Shown here piece by piece: positions 50,147 to 59,310 of a stretch of DNA of 64,000 nucleotides; positions within the stretch are counted from its first letter, which is position 1; each line of letters opens with the position of its first letter. The notes under the pieces are model-generated. The model searched no databases and was not told where the DNA came from. It saw nothing but the letters and a program-made list of their open reading frames with translations. Source of the stretch: Microbacteriaceae bacterium (lineage in GTDB: Bacteria; Actinomycetota; Actinomycetes; Actinomycetales; Microbacteriaceae); contig JAPSJW010000002.1 of assembly GCA_031177985.1 (NCBI GenBank), positions 370,252-434,251 of the forward strand, read 5' to 3'. The position numbers were made by a program, and so were the translations under genes.

Positions 50147-50247
50147 CGACCCACCACGCGGCACTCCCTCCAGAGCCGGTCACGCGCTCGACGCTTGTGA
50201 CTTGCTCTGGGGGGAGTGTCGCATCCGTCGTTCGCCGGATGCCTCCT

Positions 50248-50253
50248 TAGGCT
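50248..50253 (+). promoter_or_regulatory. -10 element of ftsEX
   Basis: TAGGCT ends 8 bases before the ftsE ATG, giving a leaderless or near-leaderless transcript. Confidence 0.4.
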
Positions 50254-50261
50254 GGCCGCAA

Positions 50262-50993
50262 ATGATCCGTTTCGACTCCGTCACCAAGGCCTACGCGCGC
50301 AACGCGAGGCCGGCGCTGAACAACGTCTCGCTCGAGATCCTCAAGGGCGAGTTCGTGTTCCTCGTCGGAGCCTCCGGTTCGGGCAAGTCGAGCTGCCTGC
50401 GCCTCATCCTGCGCGAGGAGAAGCCGACCAAGGGCGACGTGCACGTGCTCGGCAAGCATCTCAACACCCTGCCGAGCCGCAAGGTGCCCTACTTCCGCCG
50501 GCACCTCGGCGTCGTGTTCCAGGACTTCCGCCTGCTGCCGAACAAGAGCGTCTTCGACAACGTCGCGTTCAGCCTGCAGGTGATCGGCAAGAGCCGCGGC
50601 TTCATCCAGGAGGCGGTGCCCGACGTGCTCAAGATGGTCGGCCTCGCCGGCAAGTCCGGGCGCCTGCCGCATGAGCTCTCGGGCGGCGAGCAGCAGCGCG
50701 TCGCCATCGCGCGCGCGATCGTCAACAAGCCCGCCATCCTGCTCGCCGACGAGCCGACCGGAAACCTCGACCCGTCGACCAGCGCCGGCATCATGACCCT
50801 GCTCGAGCGGATCAACCTCGGCGGCACGACCGTGATCATGGCGACCCACGACGCGGGCATCGTCGACCAGATGAAGCGCCGCGTCATCGAGCTCATATCC
50901 GGTCAGATCGTGCGCGACGAGCGCGAAGGCGGCTACCAGACGCAGGCGATCCCGGTGCAGGCCTTCGGCATGGCGAACGAGGGGCTCCGGTGA
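50262..50993 (+). CDS. ftsE: Cell division ATP-binding protein FtsE
   Basis: A 243-aa ATPase that, with FtsX, transmits septal signals to peptidoglycan hydrolases. It begins [22 protein letters not shown], and has Walker [10 protein letters not shown] (~residue 36), signature [15 protein letters not shown] and Walker [13 protein letters not shown]. The ATG at 50262 is 9 bases after a TAGGCT -10. Overlaps ftsX by four bases. Confidence 0.97.
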   Translation: MIRFDSVTKAYARNARPALNNVSLEILKGEFVFLVGASGSGKSSCLRLILREEKPTKGDVHVLGKHLNTLPSRKVPYFRRHLGVVFQDFRLLPNKSVFDNVAFSLQVIGKSRGFIQEAVPDVLKMVGLAGKSGRLPHELSGGEQQRVAIARAIVNKPAILLADEPTGNLDPSTSAGIMTLLERINLGGTTVIMATHDAGIVDQMKRRVIELISGQIVRDEREGGYQTQAIPVQAFGMANEGLR

Positions 50994-51910
50994 GACTCGC
51001 GCTAATCCTCGGCGAGGCCGCGACCGGGCTCCGCCGCAACGCCTCCATGGTCGTCTCGGTCGTGCTCGTCACGTTCATCTCGCTGACCTTCGTCGGCGCG
51101 GCGATCCTGCTGCAGCTGCAGATCGCCCAGATGAAGGGCTACTGGTACGACCGGGCCGAGGTCGCCGTCTACCTCTGCACGGATGCCGACACCACCGGCA
51201 CCTGCACCCAGGCCGAGGCGACGGAGGAGCAGAAGGCCGAGATCGAGGCCCAGCTCAACAGCGAGACCCTCGCGCCGTTCATCGAGAACTACGAGTTCGA
51301 GTCGCACGACCAGGCCTACGCGAACGTCATGAAGCAGTTCGCCGACTCCGCCTTCGCCGAGTTCCTCACCCCCGAGGCGCTCAACGAGAGCTTCCGCGTC
51401 AACCTCGTCGACCCGTCGCAGTCCGAGATCCTCGAGGACGCGCTCTCCAACCTCGCGGGAGTTCAGGAGGTCGTCGACCAGCGGCAATACCTCGACCGCA
51501 TCTTCTCGATCCTCAACGCGGCCAGCTACACCGCGATCGGACTCGCGACCGTCATGCTGATCGCGGCCGTGCTGCTGATCGCCACGACCATCCGTCTCAG
51601 CGCGTTCTCGCGCAGGCGGGAGCTCGGGATCATGCGCCTCGTCGGCGCCTCGAACCGGTTCATCCAGACGCCGTTCATCCTCGAGGGGGTCTTCGCCGCG
51701 CTGCTCGGATCGCTGCTGGCGGGCGGGGCGATCGTCGCGATCGTGCACTTCTTCGTGCGCGGCTACCTGTCGACCGCGCTGCAGTCGACGGCGACGAGTC
51801 TCATCGGGCTCGGCGACGCGATCGCCGTCGCGCCGATCCTCGTCGCGATCGGCGTGCTGCTCGCAGCCGCCTCGGCCGGTGTCGCGATCAACCGCTACCT
51901 CAAGGTGTAG
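50990..51910 (+). CDS. ftsX: Cell division protein FtsX
   Basis: A 306-aa membrane protein: one N-terminal helix ([21 protein letters not shown]), a large extracellular loop (~residues 45-170, with a Cys pair in [11 protein letters not shown]) that engages hydrolase partners such as RipC-type proteins, then three C-terminal helices of the FtsX/MacB domain. GTG start overlaps ftsE. Partner of FtsE at the divisome. Confidence 0.96.
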   Translation: MRLALILGEAATGLRRNASMVVSVVLVTFISLTFVGAAILLQLQIAQMKGYWYDRAEVAVYLCTDADTTGTCTQAEATEEQKAEIEAQLNSETLAPFIENYEFESHDQAYANVMKQFADSAFAEFLTPEALNESFRVNLVDPSQSEILEDALSNLAGVQEVVDQRQYLDRIFSILNAASYTAIGLATVMLIAAVLLIATTIRLSAFSRRRELGIMRLVGASNRFIQTPFILEGVFAALLGSLLAGGAIVAIVHFFVRGYLSTALQSTATSLIGLGDAIAVAPILVAIGVLLAAASAGVAINRYLKV

Positions 51911-51969
51911 TCCCCGCTAGACTGGTGCGCTGCGCTCAGCGGGAGCGCACGATCGGCAGTGGAGGAATC

Positions 51970-52446
51970 GTGCCCAGGGAACAAGGCCAGAAGGTTGTCG
52001 CGAGCAACCGCAAGGCCCGGCACGACTACACCATCGAGGACACCTACGAGGCGGGCCTCGTGCTCACCGGCACCGAGGTGAAGTCGCTGCGTGCGGGTCG
52101 CGCGAGCCTCGTCGACGGCTACGGCTACATCGACGGCGGGGAGGCGTGGCTCGACGCCGTGCACATCCCCGAGTTCTCGGCCGGCTCCTGGACCAACCAC
52201 CCGCCGCGCCGCAAGCGAAAGATGCTGCTCCACAAGGAGCAGATCATCAAGATCTCCAACAAGATCAAGGACGGCGGCTACACCCTCGTGCCGCTGTCGA
52301 TCTACTTCCTCGACGGGCGGGCGAAGGTCGAGCTCGCGGTCGCGAAGGGCAAGCGCGAGTACGACAAGCGCCAGACGCTGCGCGAGCGTCAGGACAAGCG
52401 CGAAGCCGAACGGGCGATGCGCAGCCGCAACAACCTCGGCGACTGA
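51970..52446 (+). CDS. smpB: SsrA-binding protein SmpB
   Basis: A 158-aa protein that delivers tmRNA to stalled ribosomes. It shows [32 protein letters not shown], the family core HIPEFS...[14 protein letters not shown], and the Lys/Arg-rich tail needed for trans-translation. The GTG at 51970 has GGAGGA three bases upstream. TAGACT at 51918-51923 may be its own promoter. The ssrA RNA gene lies about 0.8 kb downstream. Confidence 0.97.
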   Translation: MPREQGQKVVASNRKARHDYTIEDTYEAGLVLTGTEVKSLRAGRASLVDGYGYIDGGEAWLDAVHIPEFSAGSWTNHPPRRKRKMLLHKEQIIKISNKIKDGGYTLVPLSIYFLDGRAKVELAVAKGKREYDKRQTLRERQDKREAERAMRSRNNLGD

Positions 52447-52461
52447 CCCGAGCGGCGCCGG

Positions 52462-53130
52462 TCAGCTGGCGACGAACCGCGCGTCGACGGTCGCGCTCAC
52501 CTCGATGTCCTCGGGCTTCAGCACGACCGACGACATGTCGGCGGAGGCCAGACGCATCTCGGACTTGTACATCCCCGCACCACCGGATGCCGAGGTCGAG
52601 TCCCCGAGCATGCCGGGGTCGGCGATCGCCACGGCCCGCACGGTGCTGAGGCCGATGCTCTGTGCGAAGACCTTCGCCTTGTCGAGCGCGTCGCGCACAG
52701 CGCGCGAGCGCACCTCCGCGGTGACGCTCGTCTTGCGCGCCTCGGTCAGCGCCCACTCGATGTGGCCGAGCTGCACACCCTCGATGGTCGCGGTCGACTC
52801 GATCCAGCGAGCGAGCGCGTCGAAGTCCTTGAACTTCGCGCGGAACGAGATCGACGCGTGGAACACGGGCGGCAGCTGCTTGCCCTCCTGATTCCAGGGC
52901 TTCTCGACCCACACCGTCACCCGGTCGGAGGACCACCAGGTGATCGGACCCTGATCGGGTGAGTGGAGGTCGGTGATCGACGCGCGCACCGCATCCGCCG
53001 ACAGCGTCGTGGCTCGCACGACCTGCTCCCGGTCGGGTCCTTCGAGGGAGACGTCGACCTGCACCGTCGCGCGTTCCGCCGGGTACCAGGAGGAGAAGGA
53101 GCCCTGCACGGTGATGGTCGTCTCGGTCAT
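52462..53130 (-). CDS. SIMPL domain-containing protein (DUF541)
   Basis: A 222-aa SIMPL/DUF541 protein: TITVQGSFSSWYPAERATVQVDVSLEG at the start and ALDKAKVFAQSIGL near residue 160 fit the family, whose BP26-like members form ring assemblies. No signal peptide is evident, so this one is probably cytoplasmic, unlike many DUF541 proteins. Function unknown. It is inserted between smpB and ssrA on the opposite strand. Confidence 0.85.
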   Translation of the reverse strand: MTETTITVQGSFSSWYPAERATVQVDVSLEGPDREQVVRATTLSADAVRASITDLHSPDQGPITWWSSDRVTVWVEKPWNQEGKQLPPVFHASISFRAKFKDFDALARWIESTATIEGVQLGHIEWALTEARKTSVTAEVRSRAVRDALDKAKVFAQSIGLSTVRAVAIADPGMLGDSTSASGGAGMYKSEMRLASADMSSVVLKPEDIEVSATVDARFVAS

Positions 53131-53185
53131 GGTCCGATTCTGCCAGCGGGAATGTCGGCGGTGGCCGTGAGTGTTGTTCCTGTCG

Positions 53186-53191
53186 TAGACT
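53186..53191 (+). promoter_or_regulatory. Possible ssrA promoter -10
   Basis: TAGACT lies 75 bases upstream of the mature tmRNA 5' end, compatible with a processed precursor. Confidence 0.35.
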
Positions 53192-53266
53192 GGACGGCCC
53201 GCATCCGTGCGGGATTTGGCAACTCAACAGCGCGTGATGACGACCCGCTCACATCGAGCGACGCAT

Positions 53267-53642
53267 GGGGATGATCGGTTTCGACATCGCCTGGATTTCT
53301 GCGAGAAGCGGGTCGAGGATGCAGGGTTATCTCGTTAACGATCTCTGCGAAAAAACAAGTGCCAATACTAAGCGCACTGACCTCGCCCTTGCTGCCTAAG
53401 CAAGCGCACTAAACAGGTCCGTCGGTCCGGGGATGTCTCCTACCCGGGTTCCGGCGTCAGCTAGGAGACTCGCTCTTCCGCCGTGTCTCAGGACGGAAGG
53501 GGACTTGCACTGAGGCTGGGCCCGTCGACTTAGGTGCTTGTGACAAAGGTCGGGGCCGAGTAGAACGTCTGCACAAGCTACGCCCGTAGAAGGCGCAGGT
53601 TTACAGCGATGGACGGGGGTTCAATTCCCCCCATCTCCACCA
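53267..53642 (+). ncRNA. ssrA: tmRNA (SsrA)
   Basis: A 376-nt one-piece tmRNA. The 5' end GGGGATG pairs with CATCTCC before an encoded ACCA end, and the T-loop GGTTCAATTCC completes the tRNA-like domain. The tag ORF at 53349-53399 reads EKTSANTKRTDLALAA then TAA, preceded by the charged Ala; it ends in the protease-recognised LAA. GC-rich pseudoknot helices follow. smpB is 0.8 kb upstream. Confidence 0.97.
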
Positions 53643-53672
53643 TGAGGTTGTCGTCACGCGCTGTTCGAGTCG

Positions 53673-55307
53673 CTACCCGTCCTCTGCCGTCCGGAACAGG
53701 GCCAGGTACTGGTGGGTGAAGGCGATCGCCATCCCGCCCTCCCCGACACCCGCGGCCACTCGTTTCACCGAGCCCGAGCGCACGTCGCCGATCGCGAAGA
53801 TCCCTGGCGCGCTGGTCTCGAGCGCGAACGGGCGGCGCTGCGCGGTCCACGAGGGCGACGCGGCCGCCTCGGGTCCGGTGAGGATGAAGCCCCGCTGATC
53901 CCGGGCCACCTCCGGCGGCAGCCAGTCGGTGACCGCGTCGGCGCCGATCATGACGAACAGCACCGTGCAATCGCGCGGAGCTGCAGCGCCCGTCGCCTTG
54001 TCGAGCACCGTGACGCCCTCGAGCGCCGTGCCGCCGTGCACCGCCGTGACCTCGCTGCGCGTCTGGACGCGGATGCCGCCGTTGTCGCCGATCTGGTCGA
54101 TGAGGTAGCGCGACATGCTCGCCTCGAGGGAGTCGCCTCGCACGATCATCGTGACCGTCCGCGCGTGCCGTGCGAAGAAGAGTGCGGCCTGACCGGCGGA
54201 GTTGCCCGCGCCGACGATGCAGACATCGGCACCCTTGGCGAGGGTCGCGTCGCTTCTGGCCGCCCCGTAGTAGACGCCGTTCCCGATGAACCGCGAGATC
54301 CCGGCGACGGGGAGCGTGCGCCAGTCGACGCCGGTAGCCGCGATGACGACCGGTGCGCGGAGCGTCTCGCCGCCGTCGAGCACGACCTCGTGGACGCCGG
54401 GCCGAAGTGCCTCGACCCGCCGGGTGACGACGATCTCGGCGCCGAGCCGCTTCGCCTGCTTCAGGGCGCGCGCGGCGAGGTCGTCGCCCGAGATGCCGAA
54501 CGGGAAGCCGGTGTAGTTCTCGATCCGCGTCGACGTGCCCGCCTGTCCGCCGGGCGCGACCGCCTCGATCACGACCGTGCGCAGTCCCTCGGCTGCCCCG
54601 TTGACCGCTGCCGTCAACCCGGCTGGGCCCGCCCCCATGACCACGACGTCGTAGTCCGAGCGGCTGGGCTCGACGTCCAGCCCGACAGCCGAAGCGATCT
54701 CCCGCATGGTCGGAGAAGACAGACGCCTGTCGGTGCCGAGCTGCAGAACCGGGTAGGCCTCCGTGCCATCGGCGGCGTCGACCGTGCGGCGCTCGAACGC
54801 GACCTGATTGCGGATGAGGAACCCGGCCACCTGATGAGTGCGGGCGTCGAGCCGCGGACCGATCAGCTGCACGTCGGTCGCCGGCCTCTCGGCCGCGATC
54901 TCCTGCAGCGACTCCAGGTAGCGTCGCGCGAGGCCTGCCACCCGCGCGGGCACCGACGGTGCCAGCGCCGCGAGGGTGTAGTAGGCCGTGACGTCGAGCT
55001 TGAGCACTCGGGACACGGTCGAGGCGCGACCGCTGGCCGGGAACGGCGTGCTCAGCGTCATCGGCACCTCGCCGAAGAACAGACCCGGCGTGCGCACCCC
55101 GATCACCCGCTCCTCGCCGTGGATCACCTTGGTGATCTCGGCGCGCCCCTCGACGACGACGAACAGCGCGCGCTCGTCGCCCTCGTGCGCGAAGTACTCG
55201 CCGGGGGAGAGGCGGATGTCCTCGACAGCGCCGGCGAGATAGGAGAGCGCGTGCTCCGGGAGCGGCGCGAAGATGCGGATGCCGCGCAGCTCCTCGACGG
55301 TGATCAT
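53673..55307 (-). CDS. Cyclic-nucleotide-binding domain fused to thioredoxin-reductase-like FAD oxidoreductase
   Basis: A 544-aa fusion. Residues ~1-135 form a CNB/Crp-like effector domain (GEYFAHEGDERALFVVVEGRAEITKV), ~140-215 a small thioredoxin-like or linker region (DVQLIGPRLDARTHQVAGFLIRNQVAF), and ~218-535 a two-dinucleotide-binding flavoprotein (GAGPAGLTAAVNGAAEGL for FAD, GAGNSAGQAALFFARHA for NAD(P)H). The CxxC of thioredoxin reductase is replaced by GAARSDA, so it cannot do classical dithiol exchange. Possibly a ligand-regulated NAD(P)H oxidoreductase; partner unknown. Confidence 0.88.
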   Translation of the reverse strand: MITVEELRGIRIFAPLPEHALSYLAGAVEDIRLSPGEYFAHEGDERALFVVVEGRAEITKVIHGEERVIGVRTPGLFFGEVPMTLSTPFPASGRASTVSRVLKLDVTAYYTLAALAPSVPARVAGLARRYLESLQEIAAERPATDVQLIGPRLDARTHQVAGFLIRNQVAFERRTVDAADGTEAYPVLQLGTDRRLSSPTMREIASAVGLDVEPSRSDYDVVVMGAGPAGLTAAVNGAAEGLRTVVIEAVAPGGQAGTSTRIENYTGFPFGISGDDLAARALKQAKRLGAEIVVTRRVEALRPGVHEVVLDGGETLRAPVVIAATGVDWRTLPVAGISRFIGNGVYYGAARSDATLAKGADVCIVGAGNSAGQAALFFARHARTVTMIVRGDSLEASMSRYLIDQIGDNGGIRVQTRSEVTAVHGGTALEGVTVLDKATGAAAPRDCTVLFVMIGADAVTDWLPPEVARDQRGFILTGPEAAASPSWTAQRRPFALETSAPGIFAIGDVRSGSVKRVAAGVGEGGMAIAFTHQYLALFRTAEDG

Positions 55308-55380
55308 GGAACCGACAGGCGCTGCGGCGAGGGGACGAGGTGCGGCACCTGCCGAAACTAGCGGCGCGTGGCCGGCAGGG

Positions 55381-56343
55381 TCAAATGATCCTCAGCACCA
55401 GTTTCCCGCGCACCTCGCCCGCTCTCAGCCGGCGCAGCGCCTCGCCCGCCCGCTCGAGCGGCAGCACGGAGTCGATCCTGGGGCGCAGCCTGCCCTCGAC
55501 CACCGCCTCGGCGACACGATCGAGCACCTCGCGCCGTTCCGTGGTGACGAGCATGACGAGCTTCTGCGGCACGAACGGCGAGAGCAGCGATGCCCCCATC
55601 GCGCGTTCGAGGCCGCCGAGCATCCGCCCGTCGGTCTCGCTGCCGATGATGACGAGGGTGCCGTCGCGGTCGAGCAGGCGGCGGAGCTCCTGCACCGGCC
55701 GGTGACCGCCGGTGTCGAGGATGGCGTCGAAGGTGCCTGTCACCTCCTGGGACCGGTAGTCGATCACCTCGTCGGCGCCGAGTCCGCGCACGAAGTCGGT
55801 CTTGGCCGGTCTGGCGACACCCGTCACGTGCGCGCCCAGGCCCTTGGCGAGCTGCACCGCGAAGTGGCCCACTCCGCCTGCCGCGCCCAGGACGAGCACG
55901 CGGGAGCGGCCCTTCACGCCGGCGGCGTCGAGCGCCTGCAGGGCGGTGCCGGCCGAGATCGGCAGCGCAGCGGCCTCCTCGAAGGAGAGCCCCTTCGGCT
56001 TCACGGCGATGCGCGAGGCGTCGGCCGCGGCGTACTCCGCCCACGCGCCCTCAGCCGTGCCGAAGACCTCGTCGCCGATGCTCAGATCCGCGACCTCGGC
56101 TCCGACGGCGACGATCACTCCGGCGAGGTCGCGGCCCGCTCTCCCCGCCCGTGGCCGGCGCGGGCCCGTCGCGAGGCGCACGACGCGAGGCATCCCCGCG
56201 ATGAGGTGCCAGGCCCCCTGGTCGACCCCTGCTGCCCGCACCTCGACGAGCACCTGCTTAGCCCCGATCGTCGGGCGCTCCCGCTGATCGAGCCGGAGCA
56301 CCTCCGCCGGGTCGCCGTACTCGTCGTGCACGATCGCCTTCAC
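55381..56343 (-). CDS. NAD(P)-dependent quinone oxidoreductase (MDR superfamily)
   Basis: A 320-aa zinc-free medium-chain reductase. It has [18 protein letters not shown] at the start, the substrate-domain motif [12 protein letters not shown], and the Rossmann motif [21 protein letters not shown] (~residue 145). Such enzymes reduce quinones or enones with NADPH. Its start overlaps the stop of the XRE regulator gene, so it is the last gene of the leftward XRE-membrane protein unit. Confidence 0.92.
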   Translation of the reverse strand: MKAIVHDEYGDPAEVLRLDQRERPTIGAKQVLVEVRAAGVDQGAWHLIAGMPRVVRLATGPRRPRAGRAGRDLAGVIVAVGAEVADLSIGDEVFGTAEGAWAEYAAADASRIAVKPKGLSFEEAAALPISAGTALQALDAAGVKGRSRVLVLGAAGGVGHFAVQLAKGLGAHVTGVARPAKTDFVRGLGADEVIDYRSQEVTGTFDAILDTGGHRPVQELRRLLDRDGTLVIIGSETDGRMLGGLERAMGASLLSPFVPQKLVMLVTTERREVLDRVAEAVVEGRLRPRIDSVLPLERAGEALRRLRAGEVRGKLVLRII

Positions 56344-56561
56344 GATTCCTCCATCTTGTAGCCGAATACCTCGTCGAGGCCGACGCCGAAGACGTCGGCG
56401 ATCTGGAACGCCAGCTCGAGCGAGGGGGAGTAGCGCCCCTGCTCGATGGCGATGATGGTCTGGCGGGTCACGCCGATGCGCTCGGCGAGCTGCGCCTGGG
56501 TGAGTTCGCCGTGCTCGAAGCGCAGCGCCCGGATGCGGTTGGTCACGCGGGTGGGACTCAT
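56340..56561 (-). CDS. XRE-family helix-turn-helix regulator
   Basis: A 73-aa regulator almost entirely made of the HTH ([58 protein letters not shown]). Small regulators of this kind are typically paired with a membrane protein gene; here the start overlaps the stop of that gene. Repeats of TGTAAAGAA upstream of the pair are the probable autoregulatory operators. Confidence 0.93.
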   Translation of the reverse strand: MSPTRVTNRIRALRFEHGELTQAQLAERIGVTRQTIIAIEQGRYSPSLELAFQIADVFGVGLDEVFGYKMEES

Positions 56562-56983
56562 CGCGGCATCCCGAAGCGGTAGGCGGTGAGCCGCAGCACG
56601 GAGCCGAGCACCGCCGAGAGCACGAACGCCAGGTAGACGGCGTTCGCGATCCAGAAGTGCGGAACCTCGAGCAGTGCGAGCAGGAGAGCCGCCAGGGCGC
56701 CGATGATCACGAATGCCTGGCCGCCGAGATCGCCATAGCGCCCGATCTCACGGTCGCGCTCGTCGACACGGTGATCGCCCCTGGGGGAGAAGATGCCCCA
56801 GATGATCGACGCGACGATGGAGAGCACGATGGAGCCGCCGATGGTCCCGAGGAGCGGGACCGCGTAGTCGACCTCGGGCAGCGACCGATCGCGCGCGGCG
56901 CTGAGCATCAGCACGAGATAGACGCCGTAGCCCAGTACCGCCGTGACCAGCAGCACCCAAGCTCTCTTCTGTTCGATGCTCAT
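56558..56983 (-). CDS. Small integral membrane protein (XRE-paired, DUF2178-like)
   Basis: A 141-aa protein with four hydrophobic helices ([74 protein letters not shown]) and a charged loop with [16 protein letters not shown], as in DUF2178-like proteins next to XRE regulators. The ATG at 56983 is used because GGAAGG lies seven bases upstream; the frame continues into the operator. Function unknown, possibly regulatory. Confidence 0.82.
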   Translation of the reverse strand: MSIEQKRAWVLLVTAVLGYGVYLVLMLSAARDRSLPEVDYAVPLLGTIGGSIVLSIVASIIWGIFSPRGDHRVDERDREIGRYGDLGGQAFVIIGALAALLLALLEVPHFWIANAVYLAFVLSAVLGSVLRLTAYRFGMPR

Positions 56984-56996
56984 GGCGGACCTTCCG

Positions 56997-57063
56997 GTGT
57001 AAAGAAAACCTGACATCGCCCAATGTAAAGAAGGGCAGACGTCGTGTCAAGTGTTCTTTACAC
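56997..57063. promoter_or_regulatory. Operator cluster for the XRE regulator
   Basis: GTGTAAAGAA (56997-57006), a second TGTAAAGAA (57024-57032) and the inverted TTCTTTACAC (57054-57063) surround the promoter of the XRE-containing operon. Outer copies are exact inverted repeats. Confidence 0.7.
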
Positions 57064-57075
57064 GGCGCCCAGCCT

Positions 57076-57537
57076 TCATCCCTGCGGCGAGAGGATGACG
57101 ACGGGCGCTTCGCGTGTGCGCCGGGCCACGAACGCGTCGATGTCGCCCCACCCGGGGTGGAGGGCGAAGCCGGGCCACAGGCGCGCACGCTCCTCGGGGG
57201 CCGCGGCGCGGGCCGTGACTCGCCTGGGGCCGGTGGGCAGGTCGACGGAGGCGTCCGGGTTCCCCAGCAGGTTGAGCCACCATGCGGGGTGCTCCTCGCT
57301 CCAGCCGTTCATCGCGAGCGTGATGAGGTCGTCGCCGTCCTCGAAGTAGCAGACCATGACCGCACGCTCGACTCCCGAGCGCCGTCCCACCGTGTGCAGC
57401 TGCATCATGCCCGCGCGCTTGCCCGACTCGGGCCTTCGCAGGCCGAGCCGTCCACCGGTCAGGCGGACGAGCGTGCGGTGGCCGCGCCAGATCGCACGGA
57501 TGATCCACCGGGGCGGAAGCGTCGTCGAGTCGGTCAT
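57076..57537 (-). CDS. Nitroreductase/deazaflavin-dependent family protein (DUF385)
   Basis: A 153-aa split-barrel protein: MQLHTVGRRSGVERAVMVCYFEDGDDLITLAMNGWSEEHPAWWLNLLGNPDASVDL is the DUF385/Ddn-like signature, a family of F420-dependent or related quinone reductases in actinobacteria. The start at 57537 is the ATG next to two TetR-type operators shared with the divergent TetR gene, so it is probably that regulator's target. Confidence 0.87.
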   Translation of the reverse strand: MTDSTTLPPRWIIRAIWRGHRTLVRLTGGRLGLRRPESGKRAGMMQLHTVGRRSGVERAVMVCYFEDGDDLITLAMNGWSEEHPAWWLNLLGNPDASVDLPTGPRRVTARAAAPEERARLWPGFALHPGWGDIDAFVARRTREAPVVILSPQG

Positions 57538-57549
57538 GAGGGCTCTCTT

Positions 57550-57575
57550 TCTACGGTGTAGGTCTACGCTGTAGA
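57550..57575. promoter_or_regulatory. Tandem TetR-type operators
   Basis: Two abutting 13-mers, TCTACGGTGTAGG (57550-57562) and TCTACGCTGTAGA (57563-57575), are each palindromic (TCTAC-nnn-GTAGA type) and lie between the divergent DUF385 and TetR genes. Confidence 0.72.
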
Positions 57576-57628
57576 GAATGCTCCGCCGGAACCCTGATGT
57601 CAAGTCCGCGCCGGGCTAGCATCGGAGG

Positions 57629-58309
57629 ATGCCCCGCCGCCCAGACCGCGCCCTCGAGCGCTCGGAGCGCGGGAAGCTGACGCTCGAAGGCATCGTCGAG
57701 GCGGCCATCGTGCTGGCCGATGCCGAGGGCATCGATGGGCTCAGCATGCGCAAGCTGGGCACGCGCCTCTCGGTGGATCCGATGTCGATCTACCACCACC
57801 TGCGCGACAAGGACGCGCTGCTCGCTGCCATGGCCGACCGGGTGGTCACGACCATCGGCGTGCAGCAAGACGACGACTGGGCGACCGCCCTCCGCGGCAC
57901 GATCCTGGGCGCCAGGGCCGCGATGCTGCGTCATCCGTGGACCGCCGCGGTCATCGAGCGGCTCGAACAGCCCACTCCGGCGATCCTCGTCTATCTCGAC
58001 GCGGTGCTGGACATCCTGCGGCGCGGCGGGTTCTCGCTCGCGCTCGCCCACCACTCGCTGCACGTTCTGGGCAGCCGCATCCTGGGGTTCAGCGAAGACC
58101 TCTTCGACGACAGCCCCGATGTCCGCCCCGACGAGGCGACGCGGGCTGCGCAGGTGGCGGCCTGGTCCGGCCCGCTTCCCCGGCTCGCCGAGCTCGCGGG
58201 CGCGGCGAGCCATGACGGCGGTCTGGGCGGCTGCGACGACGACGCGGAGTTCGCTTTCGCGCTCGACCTGCTGCTCGAAGGCCTGGAGCGGCGGCGCACG
58301 TCCGTGTGA
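57629..58309 (+). CDS. TetR-family transcriptional regulator
   Basis: A 226-aa repressor with the N-terminal HTH (TLEGIVEAAIVLADAEGIDGLSMRKLGTRLSVDPMSIYHHLRDKDALL) and a TetR_C-type ligand domain. Divergent from the DUF385 gene; tandem palindromes in between are the probable binding sites. The ligand may be a drug or quinone, unproven. Confidence 0.93.
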   Translation: MPRRPDRALERSERGKLTLEGIVEAAIVLADAEGIDGLSMRKLGTRLSVDPMSIYHHLRDKDALLAAMADRVVTTIGVQQDDDWATALRGTILGARAAMLRHPWTAAVIERLEQPTPAILVYLDAVLDILRRGGFSLALAHHSLHVLGSRILGFSEDLFDDSPDVRPDEATRAAQVAAWSGPLPRLAELAGAASHDGGLGGCDDDAEFAFALDLLLEGLERRRTSV

Positions 58310-58396
58310 CGCACTCCCGGACGGCGCGGCACACGGCGCCCTTCCTGCTGTGACATCGATCCCAGGCTCCACAGTGGACTCGGACGAAGGAGCCCC

Positions 58397-58810
58397 ATGG
58401 ACGTCAGCATCACCCGCCATCTCGAGGCGCCGCGCCGGTCGGTCTGGGCGGCTTTCACCGACCCGGAGCGGCTCCGCTCCTGGTTCTGGCCTCCCTCGTT
58501 CGGCACGCTGTGCGCCGTCGAGGCCCGGGTGGGCGGCGGGTACAGCATCCGCTCGGAGTCGGCGGGCATCGCCGTCACCGGGCGGTTCGAGTCCGTCTCG
58601 CCCGAGCACGGCCTCGTCGCCACCTGGCGGTGGGACGGCGACGAGCAGGAGAGCCGCTTCAGCCTCGACCTCGAGGAGGAGGGCGAGGGGACGCGTCTGG
58701 CCCTGCTGCACGACGGGCTGACCGACGAGCAGGAGGTCGAGTCGCATCGCGCCGGCTGGGAGTCCTGCCTCGACCGGCTGCCGGCACACCTCGCGCGTCA
58801 CGCGGAGTAG
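58397..58810 (+). CDS. SRPBCC/AHSA1 family protein
   Basis: A 137-aa START-like fold protein: ITRHLEAPRRSVWAAFTDPERLRSWFWPPSFG and a C-terminal helix GWESCLDRLPAHLARHA match the AHSA1 (activator of Hsp90 homologue) group. These bind hydrophobic ligands; the function here is unknown. It follows the TetR gene by 87 bases in the same direction. Confidence 0.9.
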   Translation: MDVSITRHLEAPRRSVWAAFTDPERLRSWFWPPSFGTLCAVEARVGGGYSIRSESAGIAVTGRFESVSPEHGLVATWRWDGDEQESRFSLDLEEEGEGTRLALLHDGLTDEQEVESHRAGWESCLDRLPAHLARHAE

Positions 58811-58851
58811 CGCGAGGGCGTCTCCCGACCGGGCGACGTAGCATCGAGGAG

Positions 58852-59310
58852 ATGACGACTCGCACCACCGACTCCCACGTGACGCAGCCCGAGCCCTACC
58901 GCTGGCAGGGCGTCGACCTGCTCGCCTACAAGGAGGCGGACGGCACCTTCCGCTCCGTCACGCGGCAGGTGCTGACCGATGCGGAGCACGGCCAGGGCGT
59001 CTCGCTGCGCTACTTCGAGGTGGGCCCGGGCGGGCACACCACGCTCGAGAAGCACGAGCACACCCACGTCGTCATCCCCATCCGTGGCCGCGGCAGCGCT
59101 CTCGTGGTGGACCGCGTCGTCGAGCTCGAGCTCAACGACGTCGTCTTCGTGCCCTCGTGGGGCTGGCACCAGTTCCGGGCGGCCGACGACGAGCCGCTCG
59201 GCTTCCTCTGCAGCGTCACCGTCGAGCGCGACCGACCGGTCCGCCCGACCGCCGACGAGCTCGAGGAGCTGCGGCGGGACCCCGCTCTCGCCGCGTTCCT
59301 GCGGGTCTAG
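58852..59310 (+). CDS. Cupin domain protein, candidate 5-methylthioxylulose-5-phosphate methylsulfurylase
   Basis: A 152-aa single-domain cupin. Metal-binding residues are in HTTLEKHEHTHVVIPIRGRG (HxH...E type, ~residues 61-80) and the second-motif His in PSWGWHQFRA. It converges on the RuBisCO-like protein gene with overlapping stops. In Rhodospirillum rubrum a small cupin acts right after the RuBisCO-like isomerase and releases methanethiol from methylthioxylulose 5-phosphate to give DXP. The assignment here rests on that context and the cupin fold, not on residue-level proof. GAGGAG precedes the ATG closely. Confidence 0.8.
   Translation: MTTRTTDSHVTQPEPYRWQGVDLLAYKEADGTFRSVTRQVLTDAEHGQGVSLRYFEVGPGGHTTLEKHEHTHVVIPIRGRGSALVVDRVVELELNDVVFVPSWGWHQFRAADDEPLGFLCSVTVERDRPVRPTADELEELRRDPALAAFLRV

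Noticed and set aside
50221-50242. Inverted repeat GCATCCG...CGGATGC before ftsE as an operator
   Set aside because: Both arms are the common GCATCCG/CGGATGC word of this genome, so the symmetry may be chance.
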